Source of the DNA: an uncultured Phascolarctobacterium sp.
GTDB taxonomy: Bacteria; Bacillota; Negativicutes; Acidaminococcales; Acidaminococcaceae
Length of the DNA: 64,000 bases
Assembly (NCBI GenBank): GCA_949285135.1
Contig: CASDXO010000006.1
Span: 1 to 64,000 of the forward strand
Reading direction: 5' to 3'
In this document: positions 8,930-19,078 of the stretch, piece by piece
Layout: each line of letters begins with the position of its first letter
Numbering within the stretch: position 1 is the stretch's first letter
Notes under the pieces: model-generated
Seen by the model: the letters and a program-made list of their open reading frames with translations, nothing else
What the model was told of the DNA's origin: nothing
Database searches by the model: none
Translations under genes and position numbers: made by a program

Positions 8930-9715
8930 TCACTTACACAATATTTCATAAACCTGCTTGCCTATCAGCAGAGTAGTTACCAGTAAATACAGCGGTCGTA
9001 CATAGGACGCACCTTTTCTGATGGCCATGCGCGAACCTCCGATGGCTCCTAAAATCATAAAAAAGCCCATCACCAGGCCATAACTCCAGATAATGGAACC
9101 GCTCAGGGCAAAAGATACCAAAGCCCCGACGCCGCTGGCAAAATTAAGTGCCTTGGCATTGCCTGCCGCTGTTACAAAATCAAAGCCTAAAAATAAAAAG
9201 CCAAAAATCAAAAACGAACCAGTACCGGGCCCAAAAAAACCGTCATAAAAGCCAAGCAGTGCCGCCATCAGAAAAGTACCTAAAAGTGCACCTGCTCCCA
9301 GCTTCTTAATGGTAGCATGATCTCCCCAGTCCTTGCGGCGGTAGGTATATACCGCAACCGCTACCAAAAGGATAACGATGACATTCTTCATCAGCTCTTC
9401 CGGCAGCAGGTAGACTACATAAGCACCTAATGCTGAACCAAGAAAAGATAGCGGCATCAGGCTCAGTGCCATCTTTTTGTTAATCTTCCCGGCGCGCCAA
9501 AAAGAAACAACGCTGGTAAAAGAACCCATAGAAGCCGCAACTTTATTAGTTCCCAGCGCCATAGGCACAGGCAAACCCATCCCCAGCAATGCCGGCGTAG
9601 AAATCAGACCGCCTCCGCCTACTGTAGAGTCTATAAATGAAGCTATAAACCCGGCTACTGCCAAAAAAACTACGGAAAGCAGATCAAGCTCCGCAGCAAA
9701 CTGTTCCACAGACAT
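8930..9715 (-). CDS. TauE/SafE-family membrane permease (sulfite exporter-like)
   Basis: A 261-residue polytopic protein with about eight hydrophobic segments and the family's repeated glycine-rich loops ([18 protein letters not shown] near the start and [17 protein letters not shown] in the second half). Members export small organosulfur or sulfonate anions, but substrate cannot be predicted. Its stop overlaps the outer gyrA start candidate, so it is co-transcribed with gyrA. A GTG two codons inside (9709) is better spaced from GAGGGG than the ATG used here. Confidence 0.85.
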   Translation of the reverse strand: MSVEQFAAELDLLSVVFLAVAGFIASFIDSTVGGGGLISTPALLGMGLPVPMALGTNKVAASMGSFTSVVSFWRAGKINKKMALSLMPLSFLGSALGAYVVYLLPEELMKNVIVILLVAVAVYTYRRKDWGDHATIKKLGAGALLGTFLMAALLGFYDGFFGPGTGSFLIFGFLFLGFDFVTAAGNAKALNFASGVGALVSFALSGSIIWSYGLVMGFFMILGAIGGSRMAIRKGASYVRPLYLLVTTLLIGKQVYEILCK

Positions 9716-9730
9716 CCCCTCTTCGTCCAG

Positions 9731-10432
9731 TTAATTATCAAAGCATATATAAAGTCCTGCAGCACCTTCCAAACAATCACAAGTAAAATCTCCCAGCGGC
9801 TCATTACTTACTGCGTAAGGATAAAGCAACTGCAAAGTTGCTTTCTGTAAAGGCCAGCGTACACCGGCTATATTTACGCATGCATTGCTTTCCAAAGGCA
9901 ATAAGGAAACAGCTTTTATGCTGCTGTTTGAATCCGCATGAAATCGTACGCTTGCAGGTGTAGTCATAAATACCATTACTTCACGTTCGTCAGCCATAAT
10001 GACCTGACAGCCATGTTTTTTCTTATATCCAAGCAGAGAAAACACATTGCTGTACAGGTGGTCGAAACGACCTCCCCAGATACCGCTGACAATAAGATTA
10101 CAGCCGGCAAGCTGCTGCAGCAAAAGCTGTAAGTCCGTATCATCCTTGGCAGGAGGGTACTGAAAAATCTGTGTTCCCAGTGATTCAAGCTTGGTATATA
10201 TTTCTGCACCGGCACTGTCACCATCGCCATAAAGTCTTTTGGGCACAATCCCAGCTTCAAGGCAATATGCTCCGCCGGCATCGGCACAATAAACCTCATA
10301 TTCTTTTGCAGCCTGACGCAGCCATTCTCCATTCGGCCTGCGTCCGCCTGCTGTGACAAAACATGTTTCCCGCTGCTTCGAGGCAGTAATTTCCACCGTA
10401 CACTGCGGCAGAATAAATTTTTGCATCAGCAT
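9731..10432 (-). CDS. thiN: Thiamine pyrophosphokinase
   Basis: This 233-residue enzyme makes thiamine diphosphate from thiamine and ATP. Diagnostic blocks are present in order: YGDGDS, AKDDTDLQLLL (metal/ATP-binding) and GIWGGRFDH, followed by a thiamine-binding C-terminal half with TLQLLYPYAVSNEPLG. The ATG overlaps the stop of the upstream small gene (TAATG). It sits in the gyrB-to-gyrA run. No other thiamine gene or TPP riboswitch is visible. Confidence 0.88.
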   Translation of the reverse strand: MLMQKFILPQCTVEITASKQRETCFVTAGGRRPNGEWLRQAAKEYEVYCADAGGAYCLEAGIVPKRLYGDGDSAGAEIYTKLESLGTQIFQYPPAKDDTDLQLLLQQLAGCNLIVSGIWGGRFDHLYSNVFSLLGYKKKHGCQVIMADEREVMVFMTTPASVRFHADSNSSIKAVSLLPLESNACVNIAGVRWPLQKATLQLLYPYAVSNEPLGDFTCDCLEGAAGLYICFDN

Positions 10433-10725
10433 TATTTTTTATTAACTACGGGCTTAATAACAATCTGCCCGTTTTCTTTCAGTACTTTCCAGCTGCAGTC
10501 GCCGTTTTTATTTTTCAGCCATTCCATGCTGATTTCCAGCAGAAAACGATTCAGTCTTTCCTGCGCTTCTTCCGGCAGCAGCAATTCTTTGCCGGTATTC
10601 TTCTTAGCACTCTTTATCCTGCTTGCTCTGACCTTTTCCTCGCTGTACATACCGTTCTCAAAAGTCAGTTCTTCACTGAATCCTTTCAGCATTTCCTCAT
10701 CAGAAAGGTTCTTTTTTATCTTCAT
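10432..10725 (-). CDS. Small conserved-looking protein of unknown function between gyrB and thiN
   Basis: A 97-residue, charged, soluble protein with no motif I recognise. It has a helical N-terminal half rich in Glu/Lys and ends in a short beta-like stretch (GQIVIKPVVNKK). I chose the ATG at 10725 because AGAGGTGA is eight bases upstream; a GTG further out would overlap that site. It lies 18 bases after gyrB and overlaps thiN by one base, so it is surely in the same transcript. Confidence 0.6.
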   Translation of the reverse strand: MKIKKNLSDEEMLKGFSEELTFENGMYSEEKVRASRIKSAKKNTGKELLLPEEAQERLNRFLLEISMEWLKNKNGDCSWKVLKENGQIVIKPVVNKK

Positions 10726-10743
10726 CAAACCATTCACCTCTGC

Positions 10744-12702
<1,959 letters not shown>

Positions 12703-12972
12703 CTAAAAATTACTGTATACAGCATCAGCAAGAAATCCTTCTTCCAGACGCTTTTTCAGTGTCAGGGCTGAAATAGCCGATAAATAAATAGTATCCTCAG
12801 TCAATATGCAGCTGGAAAAATCACCGTCCTCAGAAAGATCTACGACCCTGTACCGCTGACGATATTTTTCCACATAATCATTATAAATATTGGACTGCTG
12901 ATTGCGCAGATTAAAAATAGCGATTATTTCGCTGTTTTTTACCATGTAGTCTGAGCCCAGATGCAGGTACAC
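12703..12972 (-). CDS. remB: RemB/YaaB-like protein (DUF370)
   Basis: An 89-residue protein matching the RemB (YaaB) family, related to the RemA DNA-binding regulator of matrix genes in Bacillus. It begins VYLHLGSDYMVKNSEIIAIF and lies in the conserved recF-dciA-remB-gyrB order. I chose the GTG at 12972 with GGAGGGATCAAA before it. That start lies 62 bases inside the end of dciA, so the two genes overlap in different frames. Its role outside Bacillus is not established. Confidence 0.8.
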   Translation of the reverse strand: MYLHLGSDYMVKNSEIIAIFNLRNQQSNIYNDYVEKYRQRYRVVDLSEDGDFSSCILTEDTIYLSAISALTLKKRLEEGFLADAVYSNF

Positions 12973-13696
12973 TTTGATCCCTCCGTAAATATTCCAGTGT
13001 ATTGGCATAAAGCTTCTCATCAATTTCTTCCGGCTTTCTGCCTGTCAGAAACATAACAGCCAGCAGGCAGTCGCTCTTGCCGGCACTGCCGAGACGCACC
13101 TTTTCAAAATATTTATTTTGCACCCTGTCTCTTACTGCCGTAAATAATATTCTATCACATTTACAGTAATCAAGACACTCTTCATAACTAAGCCAGGGCT
13201 GTATTACAAGCAGCTCAGCAATCCTGCTGCCAAGCTTTTCACGTTGCTCCCGCGCACATACGCTGCATAAATCTTCTTTTCCACGCACCGGAACACCGCA
13301 TATCCTGCAGCTGCTGAAAATATCAGGCTGTTCTGTTTCTTTCTGCTGTATAGTCTGATAACGTTTTATCTGACCGCCGGAATAAAACTTTAAGTCTTTG
13401 ATAATAACACTGCCTAATAAAAAGGCATTAATTTTTTGCAGAAAAAGATTCTTCATCAGCAGCAGATGATTAGCCCATACTGAGCTGGCTGTCCTGATTA
13501 TCAGCGTATTTTTTTCTATTTTATGAATGCAGCAGTGCTTTTCCAGATGCTCACCGCAGATATTACGCCAGTTAGACTCCAGTACATGCTGCACATAGGC
13601 ATTTTTTACCTCGCGGGCAATATATTTATTAGTCCGCTCATATTTGGGATCAAATAGTCTTCTGACAATTTTTTCTGTCTGTTCCAGATTATCCAT
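12911..13696 (-). CDS. DciA-family protein (DUF721) with a zinc-ribbon-like motif
   Basis: A 261-residue protein whose first about 110 residues match DUF721/DciA, the ancestral loader of the replicative helicase DnaB (VLESNWRNICGEHLEKH, IIRTASSVWANHLLL). It continues with CRICGVPVRG...CSVC (C130, C133, C144, C147), a likely zinc-binding knuckle, and about 110 more residues I do not recognise. The family is often shorter. I chose ATG 13696 over a TTG at 13705. Its 3' end overlaps remB by 62 bases. Position next to recF supports a replication role. Confidence 0.8.
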   Translation of the reverse strand: MDNLEQTEKIVRRLFDPKYERTNKYIAREVKNAYVQHVLESNWRNICGEHLEKHCCIHKIEKNTLIIRTASSVWANHLLLMKNLFLQKINAFLLGSVIIKDLKFYSGGQIKRYQTIQQKETEQPDIFSSCRICGVPVRGKEDLCSVCAREQREKLGSRIAELLVIQPWLSYEECLDYCKCDRILFTAVRDRVQNKYFEKVRLGSAGKSDCLLAVMFLTGRKPEEIDEKLYANTLEYLRRDQSVPASGLRLHGKKQRNNRYF

Positions 13697-13701
13697 TACT
13701 T

Positions 13702-14835
13702 TCAAGCCCGCTTTACTGTTCCCTGTACTATCTCATAATAAGAACACCCGGCAAGTTCCGGGATCAGCTCCCTGTCATTAACCGTAATAAATGTCTGTAC
13801 CCGTCCGTCGATAAAATGCAGCATCTGGGCACGGCGTTCCGCATCCAGCTCGCTCATAACATCATCCAGAAGCAGTACAGGAAATTCTCCTGTTTCCTGC
13901 CGCACGTATTCCAGCTGTGAAAGCTTCAACGCCAGCGCACCGCTGCGCTGCTGTCCCTGAGAGCCGAAAGACCTGAGCGAAGTACAGTTTAACAGCAGGC
14001 CCATATCATCTCTGTGCGGACCTATACCGGTGCTGCCGCGCAAAATATCTGTCTGCTTACGAGCCTGCAGATTTTCTTCATAAAAACATTCCCAATCTTC
14101 ACTGCTACTGTCAGGATACAGCCACTGGTCGCTGTTGGCCTTCATTTCATAGCGTACTGTCAAATTCTCCTTATGACCGGTAATAGAAGCATATATTTTT
14201 CCGGCTATCTGCTGCAGTCTTATCAGCGAAGCAAGCCTTCTGCGCACTATTGCTGCTGCCAAAGAGCAGAATTCTCTGTCCCATACTGACAGCTGACGCT
14301 CAAAAATTTTATCATTTTGTTCGCGTATCTCTTTAAGTAACCTGTTACGCTGCTGCAATACCCGATTATATTTTACCAGCAAATCATAATAGACAGCATC
14401 TGTCTGAGCTATCTGCATATCCAGAAAGCGACGTCTCAGTGCAGGCTCACCCTTGACCAGCTGTAAATCCTCCGGCGAAAACATAACCACATTCAAGGTT
14501 CCATAATGTTCTTTTGGGCGTATTTTTGTTCCGTCCAGCAGTATTTCCTTTTTGGCACGTCCCAGCTGCTGATATTTTTTTATCCGCAGCTCATGTTCAC
14601 CGCCAAAACTGCTGAAGCTGATGCTCACAGCCATCTCACCGCTGCCAAGACGCAGCAGTTCTTCTTCGGCTGATGTGCGATGCGACATACCGAAAGCACC
14701 ATAAAAAACAGCCTCCAGAATATTTGTCTTTCCCTGAGCATTCTGCCCGTAAAAAATATTCGTCATCGCTGATGTTTCCAGCTTCAGACCAGTATAATTA
14801 CGGAAATTGACAGCAGATATTTCTTTAATTCTCAT
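13702..14835 (-). CDS. recF: DNA replication/repair protein RecF
   Basis: This 377-residue SMC-like ATPase helps load RecA at gaps. The Walker A region reads FYGQNAQGKTNILEAV, the signature region LRSFGSQGQQRSGALALKL, and Walker B VLLLDDVMSELD. Length is normal. The ATG overlaps the stop of yaaA (ATGA), so translation is coupled. Confidence 0.95.
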   Translation of the reverse strand: MRIKEISAVNFRNYTGLKLETSAMTNIFYGQNAQGKTNILEAVFYGAFGMSHRTSAEEELLRLGSGEMAVSISFSSFGGEHELRIKKYQQLGRAKKEILLDGTKIRPKEHYGTLNVVMFSPEDLQLVKGEPALRRRFLDMQIAQTDAVYYDLLVKYNRVLQQRNRLLKEIREQNDKIFERQLSVWDREFCSLAAAIVRRRLASLIRLQQIAGKIYASITGHKENLTVRYEMKANSDQWLYPDSSSEDWECFYEENLQARKQTDILRGSTGIGPHRDDMGLLLNCTSLRSFGSQGQQRSGALALKLSQLEYVRQETGEFPVLLLDDVMSELDAERRAQMLHFIDGRVQTFITVNDRELIPELAGCSYYEIVQGTVKRA

Positions 14836-15059
14836 TTTTCTTCCCGCACAACGGTAAGCTGCAGCTGACCATCTACGGTAACCACATCTCCTGCATAGAC
14901 TTTACGACGTTTTTCCTGTACCTTAGCGCCGTTAAGCAGGACAATTCCTTCTTCAATCATCATAAAAGCCTGACCGCCGGTATCGGCAATACCGGCAAAC
15001 TTCAGCAGCTTATCCAGGGAAATATATTCAGTGGTTATCTCAATATTTTCTTTCTGCAT
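14832..15059 (-). CDS. yaaA: S4-domain RNA-binding protein YaaA
   Basis: A 75-residue S4-domain protein (SLDKLLKFAGIADTGGQA, VLLNGAKVQEKRRKVYAGD). Relatives between dnaN and recF in Firmicutes are annotated YaaA and are thought to bind ribosomal RNA. I chose the second of two adjacent ATG codons (15059), six bases after GAGGTG. It lies ten bases after dnaN and is coupled to recF. Confidence 0.88.
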   Translation of the reverse strand: MQKENIEITTEYISLDKLLKFAGIADTGGQAFMMIEEGIVLLNGAKVQEKRRKVYAGDVVTVDGQLQLTVVREEK

Positions 15060-15069
15060 CATCAGCACC

Positions 15070-16179
15070 TCAGAATACCACGCGTACCGGGGTAACAATA
15101 TAGGTATAGTCATCTTCCTGAGCAGATTTTATGCAGACAGGGCTCAGGGAGGTATTCATTTCAAGAATAGCTTCTTCAGATTCAAGGTTTTTCAAAATAT
15201 CAAGGATATATTTAGAATTAAAGGCTACATTGAGTTTATCTCCTTCGGTAGCGCAGCCAATCACTTCACGGCCGGTGCCAACATCCGGACTGCTGGAAGT
15301 AATGGTTATTTCTTCACTGTCCACACTTACCTTTATAATACTGTAATCACCTTCATTGGAAAACAGTGCCACGCGTTCTACGGCACCGGCAAGTTCTTTT
15401 ACGTTAACTGTTGTCCGTACGGCAAATTTAGGAGGAATAACCTTTCTGTAATCAGGGAATTTACCTTCAATAAGACGGGAAACTATAACAGTATTATCGA
15501 TAATGACCATAATCTGGTTATAAAGTAAAGAGATTTGTACCTGCTGAGACAGTTCGCTTACCAGATTACGGGAAATTTCATTTAATACCTTGGCAGGAAT
15601 AATCATGCTCATAGGTTCTGCTGCTTCTTGCGGCAGTGATTTAATTGCCAATCTGTGAGTGTTCGTGCCAACAAAGGTTATCATACCATCCTGTATTTCT
15701 ACCAGGATGCCTGTAAATAAAGGTCTTGCTTCATCATTGGAGCAGGCAAAGATGGTCTTTTTAATTAATTCCTTAATTTTTTCGTCTTCTAAAGTAATAG
15801 TCTGCTTGCCGTCAAATTCGGGAAATTTAGGATATTCTTCTTCATCCATTAAAAGCAGCTGGAATTCAGATTTTCCTGATACTACTTTAATGGTATTATT
15901 TTCTTTGTTTTTGGTAACAGTAATAGCTTCACCAGGCAGCTTGCGGACAAGTTCTGCAAAATGTTTGGCTGAAACAAGTATTTCCCCGGGTTCTGTGATA
16001 TCAGCTTCAATGGTGCAGGCAATTGCCATATTTAAGTCCATGGCCTGTATTTCCAGTTTATTGTCTTTGGTGAGAAGATGAATACCTGAGAAAATGGGGG
16101 TACTTGGTTTGGAAGCTATTGCACGCTGCACAGTCTGTATGGCTTTGTTCAGGTTGGTTGTATTGCAGGTAATTATCAT
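15070..16179 (-). CDS. dnaN: DNA polymerase III beta subunit (sliding clamp)
   Basis: The sliding clamp, 369 residues. It has the typical N-terminus (MIITCNTTNLNKAIQTVQRA), three repeated clamp domains, and the usual end YIVTPVRV. The start is ambiguous: ATG at 16179 matches family N-termini, while a GTG three codons upstream is closer to AGGAGG. A DnaA box (TTATTCACA, 16181-16189) overlaps this start region, which could allow DnaA to affect dnaN expression. Confidence 0.97.
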   Translation of the reverse strand: MIITCNTTNLNKAIQTVQRAIASKPSTPIFSGIHLLTKDNKLEIQAMDLNMAIACTIEADITEPGEILVSAKHFAELVRKLPGEAITVTKNKENNTIKVVSGKSEFQLLLMDEEEYPKFPEFDGKQTITLEDEKIKELIKKTIFACSNDEARPLFTGILVEIQDGMITFVGTNTHRLAIKSLPQEAAEPMSMIIPAKVLNEISRNLVSELSQQVQISLLYNQIMVIIDNTVIVSRLIEGKFPDYRKVIPPKFAVRTTVNVKELAGAVERVALFSNEGDYSIIKVSVDSEEITITSSSPDVGTGREVIGCATEGDKLNVAFNSKYILDILKNLESEEAILEMNTSLSPVCIKSAQEDDYTYIVTPVRVVF

Positions 16180-16180
16180 G

Positions 16181-16428
16181 TTATTCACAATCCTCCTTGT
16201 TTTTATAACTGTATATTATTTATAAAACGTAGTAGACGTAGTAGTAATAGCTGTTGATGTTGTGGAAAACCTCTTTCAGGGCAGTAACAGAGTGTTTTTA
16301 CTGCTGTACATAAAGCTGTTGAAATTTGGGAAATATTATTCACAGAATCTACAGGCAAAAAAGTTGTCAACTTTGTAGAAAAGTTATCAACAGTTTTGAA
16401 GTACTTTATCAACAGTTTTTGTGGATAA
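16181..16428. other. Chromosomal origin (oriC) region between dnaA and dnaN
   Basis: This gap carries a cluster of DnaA boxes: TTATTCACA at 16181 and 16336 (plus), TTTTCCACA at 16261-16269 (minus), TTATCCACA at 16420-16428 (minus, perfect), and near-boxes TTATCAACA at 16384 and 16406 (plus). An AT-rich stretch occupies 16201-16227. Between it and the minus-strand box at 16261 lies a DnaA-trio run. Gene polarity flips nearby (dnaA leftward, rpmH rightward), as expected at an origin. Origin function is inferred, but the architecture is strong. Confidence 0.88.
16230..16250 (+). promoter_or_regulatory. DnaA-trio array of the basal unwinding element
   Basis: On the plus strand the trios read TAG TAG ACG TAG TAG TAA TAG, i.e. 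3'-GAT-AAT-GAT-GAT-GCA-GAT-GAT-5' moving away from the DnaA box at 16261-16269. A degenerate box-like nonamer (minus-strand ACATCAACA, 16252-16260) lies between. AT-rich DNA (16201-16227) follows on the far side. This matches the box-trio-AT order of the Bacillus subtilis unwinding element. Confidence 0.75.
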
Positions 16429-16431
16429 CTT

Positions 16432-17820
16432 TTATTGTTTCAGTATTTCAGTTAGTTTTTGTAAGTCGTTCTGCAAAGCAAGGTCTGATTTGCTGTTTTT
16501 GCTGATTTTTTCATAAGCATGGATAACTGTGGTATGATCGCGTCCGCCGAATTGTTCTCCGATGCGAGGGTAGGACATGTCTGCCAGTTCACGGCAGAGA
16601 TACATGGCTATCTGACGTGGGTAGGCAATATTCTGGGTACGTTTTTTGGTAAAAAGTTCTTCCAGTTTAATATGATAGTATTCCGCTACGGCCTGAGTAA
16701 TGCTGTCCAAGGTTATCTGACGATTATGTATTACGTTGCCCATATCGTCCAGTGCCTTTTTGGCTGTTTCAATGGTAATGGGCATATTCATTAAAGAAGC
16801 GTAGGCTACAACTTTGGTATAGGCGCCTTCAATTTCTCTGATATTGGTAGTAATATTTGTCGCCAGCAGCGTAATGACTTCGTTGGGAAGTTCAATGCCG
16901 TCAGTAGAAGCTTTTTTTCTCAGGATTGCCATACGTGTTTCCAGATCCGGCGGCTGAATATCAGCGGTAAGACCAGATTCAAAACGGGTGCGGAGTCTTT
17001 CTTCCAGAGTTTCTATTTCTTTAGGCAGTCTGTCACTGGAAATAATAATCTGCTTGTTTGCTTCATAAAGAGTATTAAAGGTATGGAAAAATTCTACCTG
17101 TGTTTGTTCCTTGCCTTTCAGAAATTGGATATCGTCGATAATGAGGCAGTCGATATTACGGTATTTTTTTCTGAAGGCTTCGGTAGTCTTATTGTAGATG
17201 GAGTTTACGATTTCATTGGTAAATTTTTCACTGGAAATATATAATACCTTCATGCGAGGGTCATTTTGCTTGATGCGGTTGCCGATAGCATGCATCAGGT
17301 GTGTTTTGCCAAGACCTACACCGCCGTACAGAAATAAAGGGTTATAGGCATTGGCCGGATTATTGGCTACTGCCTGAGCTGCAGCATGCGCAAAACGGTT
17401 GGAATTGCCGATGACGAAGGTTTCAAATACATAACGGGGATTAAGGTTGCTTTCTGTATCGCTTTCAGAGGATTCAGTCTGTTTATCATCAAAAAGTTCT
17501 GTCTGATGCGTTTCTGCAGGCTGACTTTCGCGTATAATTTCTTTGAAATCGTTGCTGGCTGCCGGTTCCTCCATGGTTTCAATGATCAGATTGATATTTT
17601 TGCCCATGATGCCTGACAGGATACCTTCAATAACGGAAGCATAGTGTTCTTCCAGCATATTTTTGAAAAAAGTATTTTTGACTGCAATTTTATAATATTC
17701 GTCAGTCACCTCAAGAGGCATGATGGGTTTAATCCAGATATCAAAGATTTTTTCGTTAACCGATTCCCTGATTTTTTCCTTGAATTTAATCCATATTTCT
17801 GCTAAGTCATAGGAACTCAT
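16432..17820 (-). CDS. dnaA: Chromosomal replication initiator protein DnaA
   Basis: DnaA, 462 residues. Domain I is at the N-terminus; domain III is the AAA+ ATPase with Walker A GGVGLGKTHLMHAIG, Walker B LIIDDIQFLKGK and the sensor region. Domain IV carries the DNA-binding signature (YPRIGEQFGGRDHTTVIHAYEKI). It is transcribed leftward into the oriC gap. Its own promoter contains a DnaA box in the spacer, consistent with autoregulation. Confidence 0.98.
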   Translation of the reverse strand: MSSYDLAEIWIKFKEKIRESVNEKIFDIWIKPIMPLEVTDEYYKIAVKNTFFKNMLEEHYASVIEGILSGIMGKNINLIIETMEEPAASNDFKEIIRESQPAETHQTELFDDKQTESSESDTESNLNPRYVFETFVIGNSNRFAHAAAQAVANNPANAYNPLFLYGGVGLGKTHLMHAIGNRIKQNDPRMKVLYISSEKFTNEIVNSIYNKTTEAFRKKYRNIDCLIIDDIQFLKGKEQTQVEFFHTFNTLYEANKQIIISSDRLPKEIETLEERLRTRFESGLTADIQPPDLETRMAILRKKASTDGIELPNEVITLLATNITTNIREIEGAYTKVVAYASLMNMPITIETAKKALDDMGNVIHNRQITLDSITQAVAEYYHIKLEELFTKKRTQNIAYPRQIAMYLCRELADMSYPRIGEQFGGRDHTTVIHAYEKISKNSKSDLALQNDLQKLTEILKQ

Positions 17821-17860
17821 CTTTTACTTTCCTTTCTTTAAAAATATGAAAAATAAAACG

Positions 17861-17879
17861 CCGGCATGCGCCGGTAAAA
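17861..17879 (-). terminator. Terminator-like hairpin in the dnaA leader
   Basis: Arms CCGGC (17861-17865) and GCCGG (17870-17874) with loop ATGC. On the minus strand it is followed by GTTTTATTTTTC. It lies about 40 bases before the dnaA start and downstream of the dnaA promoter, so it could attenuate dnaA transcription. Confidence 0.45.
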
Positions 17880-17936
17880 ATTACTTTTTACTGCAAGGCC
17901 GAACGGAATATACTTCATTTATACTTATTCACTATT

Positions 17937-17965
17937 ATTTTAACAGACTGTGGATAACTTCGCAA
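17937..17965 (-). promoter_or_regulatory. dnaA promoter containing a DnaA box
   Basis: Minus strand: -35 TTGCGA (17960-17965), 17-base spacer, -10 TAAAAT (17937-17942). A perfect DnaA box TTATCCACA (17949-17957) occupies the spacer, so DnaA bound there would block RNA polymerase. Autorepression of dnaA is well known in other bacteria. Confidence 0.65.
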
Positions 17966-18056
17966 ATGCTTCTCTGAAAATAATCGGCAGTGTTGCAGAA
18001 AAAATCTTTTTTATTTCTATTTAGTTTAATTTATAGGCATTTTGCAAGTTTTTTAC

Positions 18057-18085
18057 TTGACGTTCATTTTATTTTAAAATATAAT
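18057..18085 (+). promoter_or_regulatory. Promoter of the rpmH-rnpA operon
   Basis: -35 TTGACG (18057-18062), 17-base spacer, perfect -10 TATAAT (18080-18085). It drives rpmH after an approximately 155-base leader. Confidence 0.8.
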
Positions 18086-18245
18086 ATCTTAGTAATACTT
18101 TGCATTACTGTATCTATGTCAAATTTTATGTCTCAGCGCCGTGCTGCGGCACAGTCAGGAGATAGAACCAGTATATTGACAGCTATCAATTCAAAAGCAT
18201 AGAATTTGATAAAATTCGCGGTGGATAAGGAGGGAAGATTTTACA

Positions 18246-18380
18246 ATGAAACGTACTTTTCAACCTAACAATCTTAGAAGGAAAAGAACCCATGGTTTCA
18301 GAGAAAGAATGAAAACTTTGGGCGGTCGTCAAGTTCTCAAAAGAAGACGTGCAAGAGGCAGAAAGAAATTGTCTGCATAA
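18246..18380 (+). CDS. rpmH: 50S ribosomal protein L34
   Basis: A 44-residue, strongly basic protein starting [18 protein letters not shown] and ending GRKKLSA, the standard L34 sequence. The ribosome site is AAGGAGGGAAG. It opens the rightward replication-origin block and is followed by a hairpin that may reduce read-through into rnpA. Confidence 0.97.
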   Translation: MKRTFQPNNLRRKRTHGFRERMKTLGGRQVLKRRRARGRKKLSA

Positions 18381-18387
18381 CATTATA

Positions 18388-18418
18388 AAATAGGCCGCGC
18401 AAGTGGCCTATTTTTTCC
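18388..18418 (+). terminator. Hairpin with T run between rpmH and rnpA
   Basis: Arms AAATAGGCC (18388-18396) and GGCCTATTT (18405-18413), followed by more T residues. It looks like an intrinsic terminator but lies within an operon, so it probably allows partial read-through and sets L34 above RnpA. Confidence 0.6.
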
Positions 18419-18441
18419 ATGCGCGCAGGTGTTATTTATTG

Positions 18442-18801
18442 ATGCAGAAAAAAATCTATTCATTTTCCAAATTTAATCGTTTGAAATCCAAGAAAAGTTT
18501 CCAGGTCGTCTATAATAAAGGTCGTTCTGTTGTTGATGGCATGTCGGTTTTTTATCTGCTGCCGGAGCAGGGAGACGATATTAAGATAGGTATGGCCGTG
18601 GGAAAAAAACTGGGCTGCGCTGTAGTACGTAACCGTATGAAGCGCATGATGCGGGAAGTTTTCCGTATGCACAGGCTCAGATTGAAAAAAGGTTATCATA
18701 TTGTTTGGGTAGCCCGACGCAAACTGGCAAAGGCTGATTTAAAGACTTATGAACGTGTTTTTTTAAGACTTGCTAAAAGAGCAGCATTATTACAAGAGTA
18801 A
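18442..18801 (+). CDS. rnpA: Ribonuclease P protein component
   Basis: The 119-residue protein subunit of RNase P, which helps the catalytic RNA cut 5' leaders from pre-tRNA. It has the conserved RNA-binding RNR block (GCAVVRNRMKRMMREVFR) and the N-terminal NRLKSKKSFQVVYNKG. I chose ATG 18442; a GTG 39 bases upstream lies inside the hairpin after rpmH and is unlikely. Confidence 0.95.
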   Translation: MQKKIYSFSKFNRLKSKKSFQVVYNKGRSVVDGMSVFYLLPEQGDDIKIGMAVGKKLGCAVVRNRMKRMMREVFRMHRLRLKKGYHIVWVARRKLAKADLKTYERVFLRLAKRAALLQE

Positions 18802-18813
18802 GGTGTAAATAAA

Positions 18814-19023
18814 ATGAAAAAAATTCTGATTTTACTTATCAGATTTTATCAGTTATTTATTTCTCCGCTTTTTCCGCCTACCTGTAGGTTTTATCCTACC
18901 TGTTCGGCGTATGCTATCGAGGCGATTGCCAAAAAGGGTGCGCTGAAAGGCACCTGGATGACGATAAAGCGTTTATCTAAATGTCATCCTTTTCATCCGG
19001 GAGGATACGATCCTGTACAATAA
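18814..19023 (+). CDS. yidD: Membrane protein insertion efficiency factor YidD
   Basis: A 69-residue protein with the invariant [15 protein letters not shown] motif and a C-terminal [12 protein letters not shown]. YidD is a membrane-associated helper of YidC-dependent insertion. AAGGTG precedes the ATG, 12 bases after rnpA. Classic position between rnpA and yidC. Confidence 0.95.
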   Translation: MKKILILLIRFYQLFISPLFPPTCRFYPTCSAYAIEAIAKKGALKGTWMTIKRLSKCHPFHPGGYDPVQ

Positions 19024-19078
19024 TGGATTGAGTTAATAAAGTTCTTTACCTGTTAGATTAATTTTAAGGAGTGATATT

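Larger units (their letters stand above)
17821..18245. other. dnaA-rpmH intergenic region
   Basis: This 425-base divergent region holds the dnaA promoter with its DnaA box (17937-17965), a terminator-like hairpin in the dnaA leader (17861-17879), a near-box TTATTCACT (17925-17933) and the rpmH promoter (18057-18085), followed by an approximately 155-base rpmH leader containing short hairpins. No convincing gene is present. Confidence 0.7.

Noticed and set aside
17990-18202. Open frame in the dnaA-rpmH gap
   Set aside because: It runs through the rpmH promoter and leader, and its product looks like random translation of AT-rich DNA.
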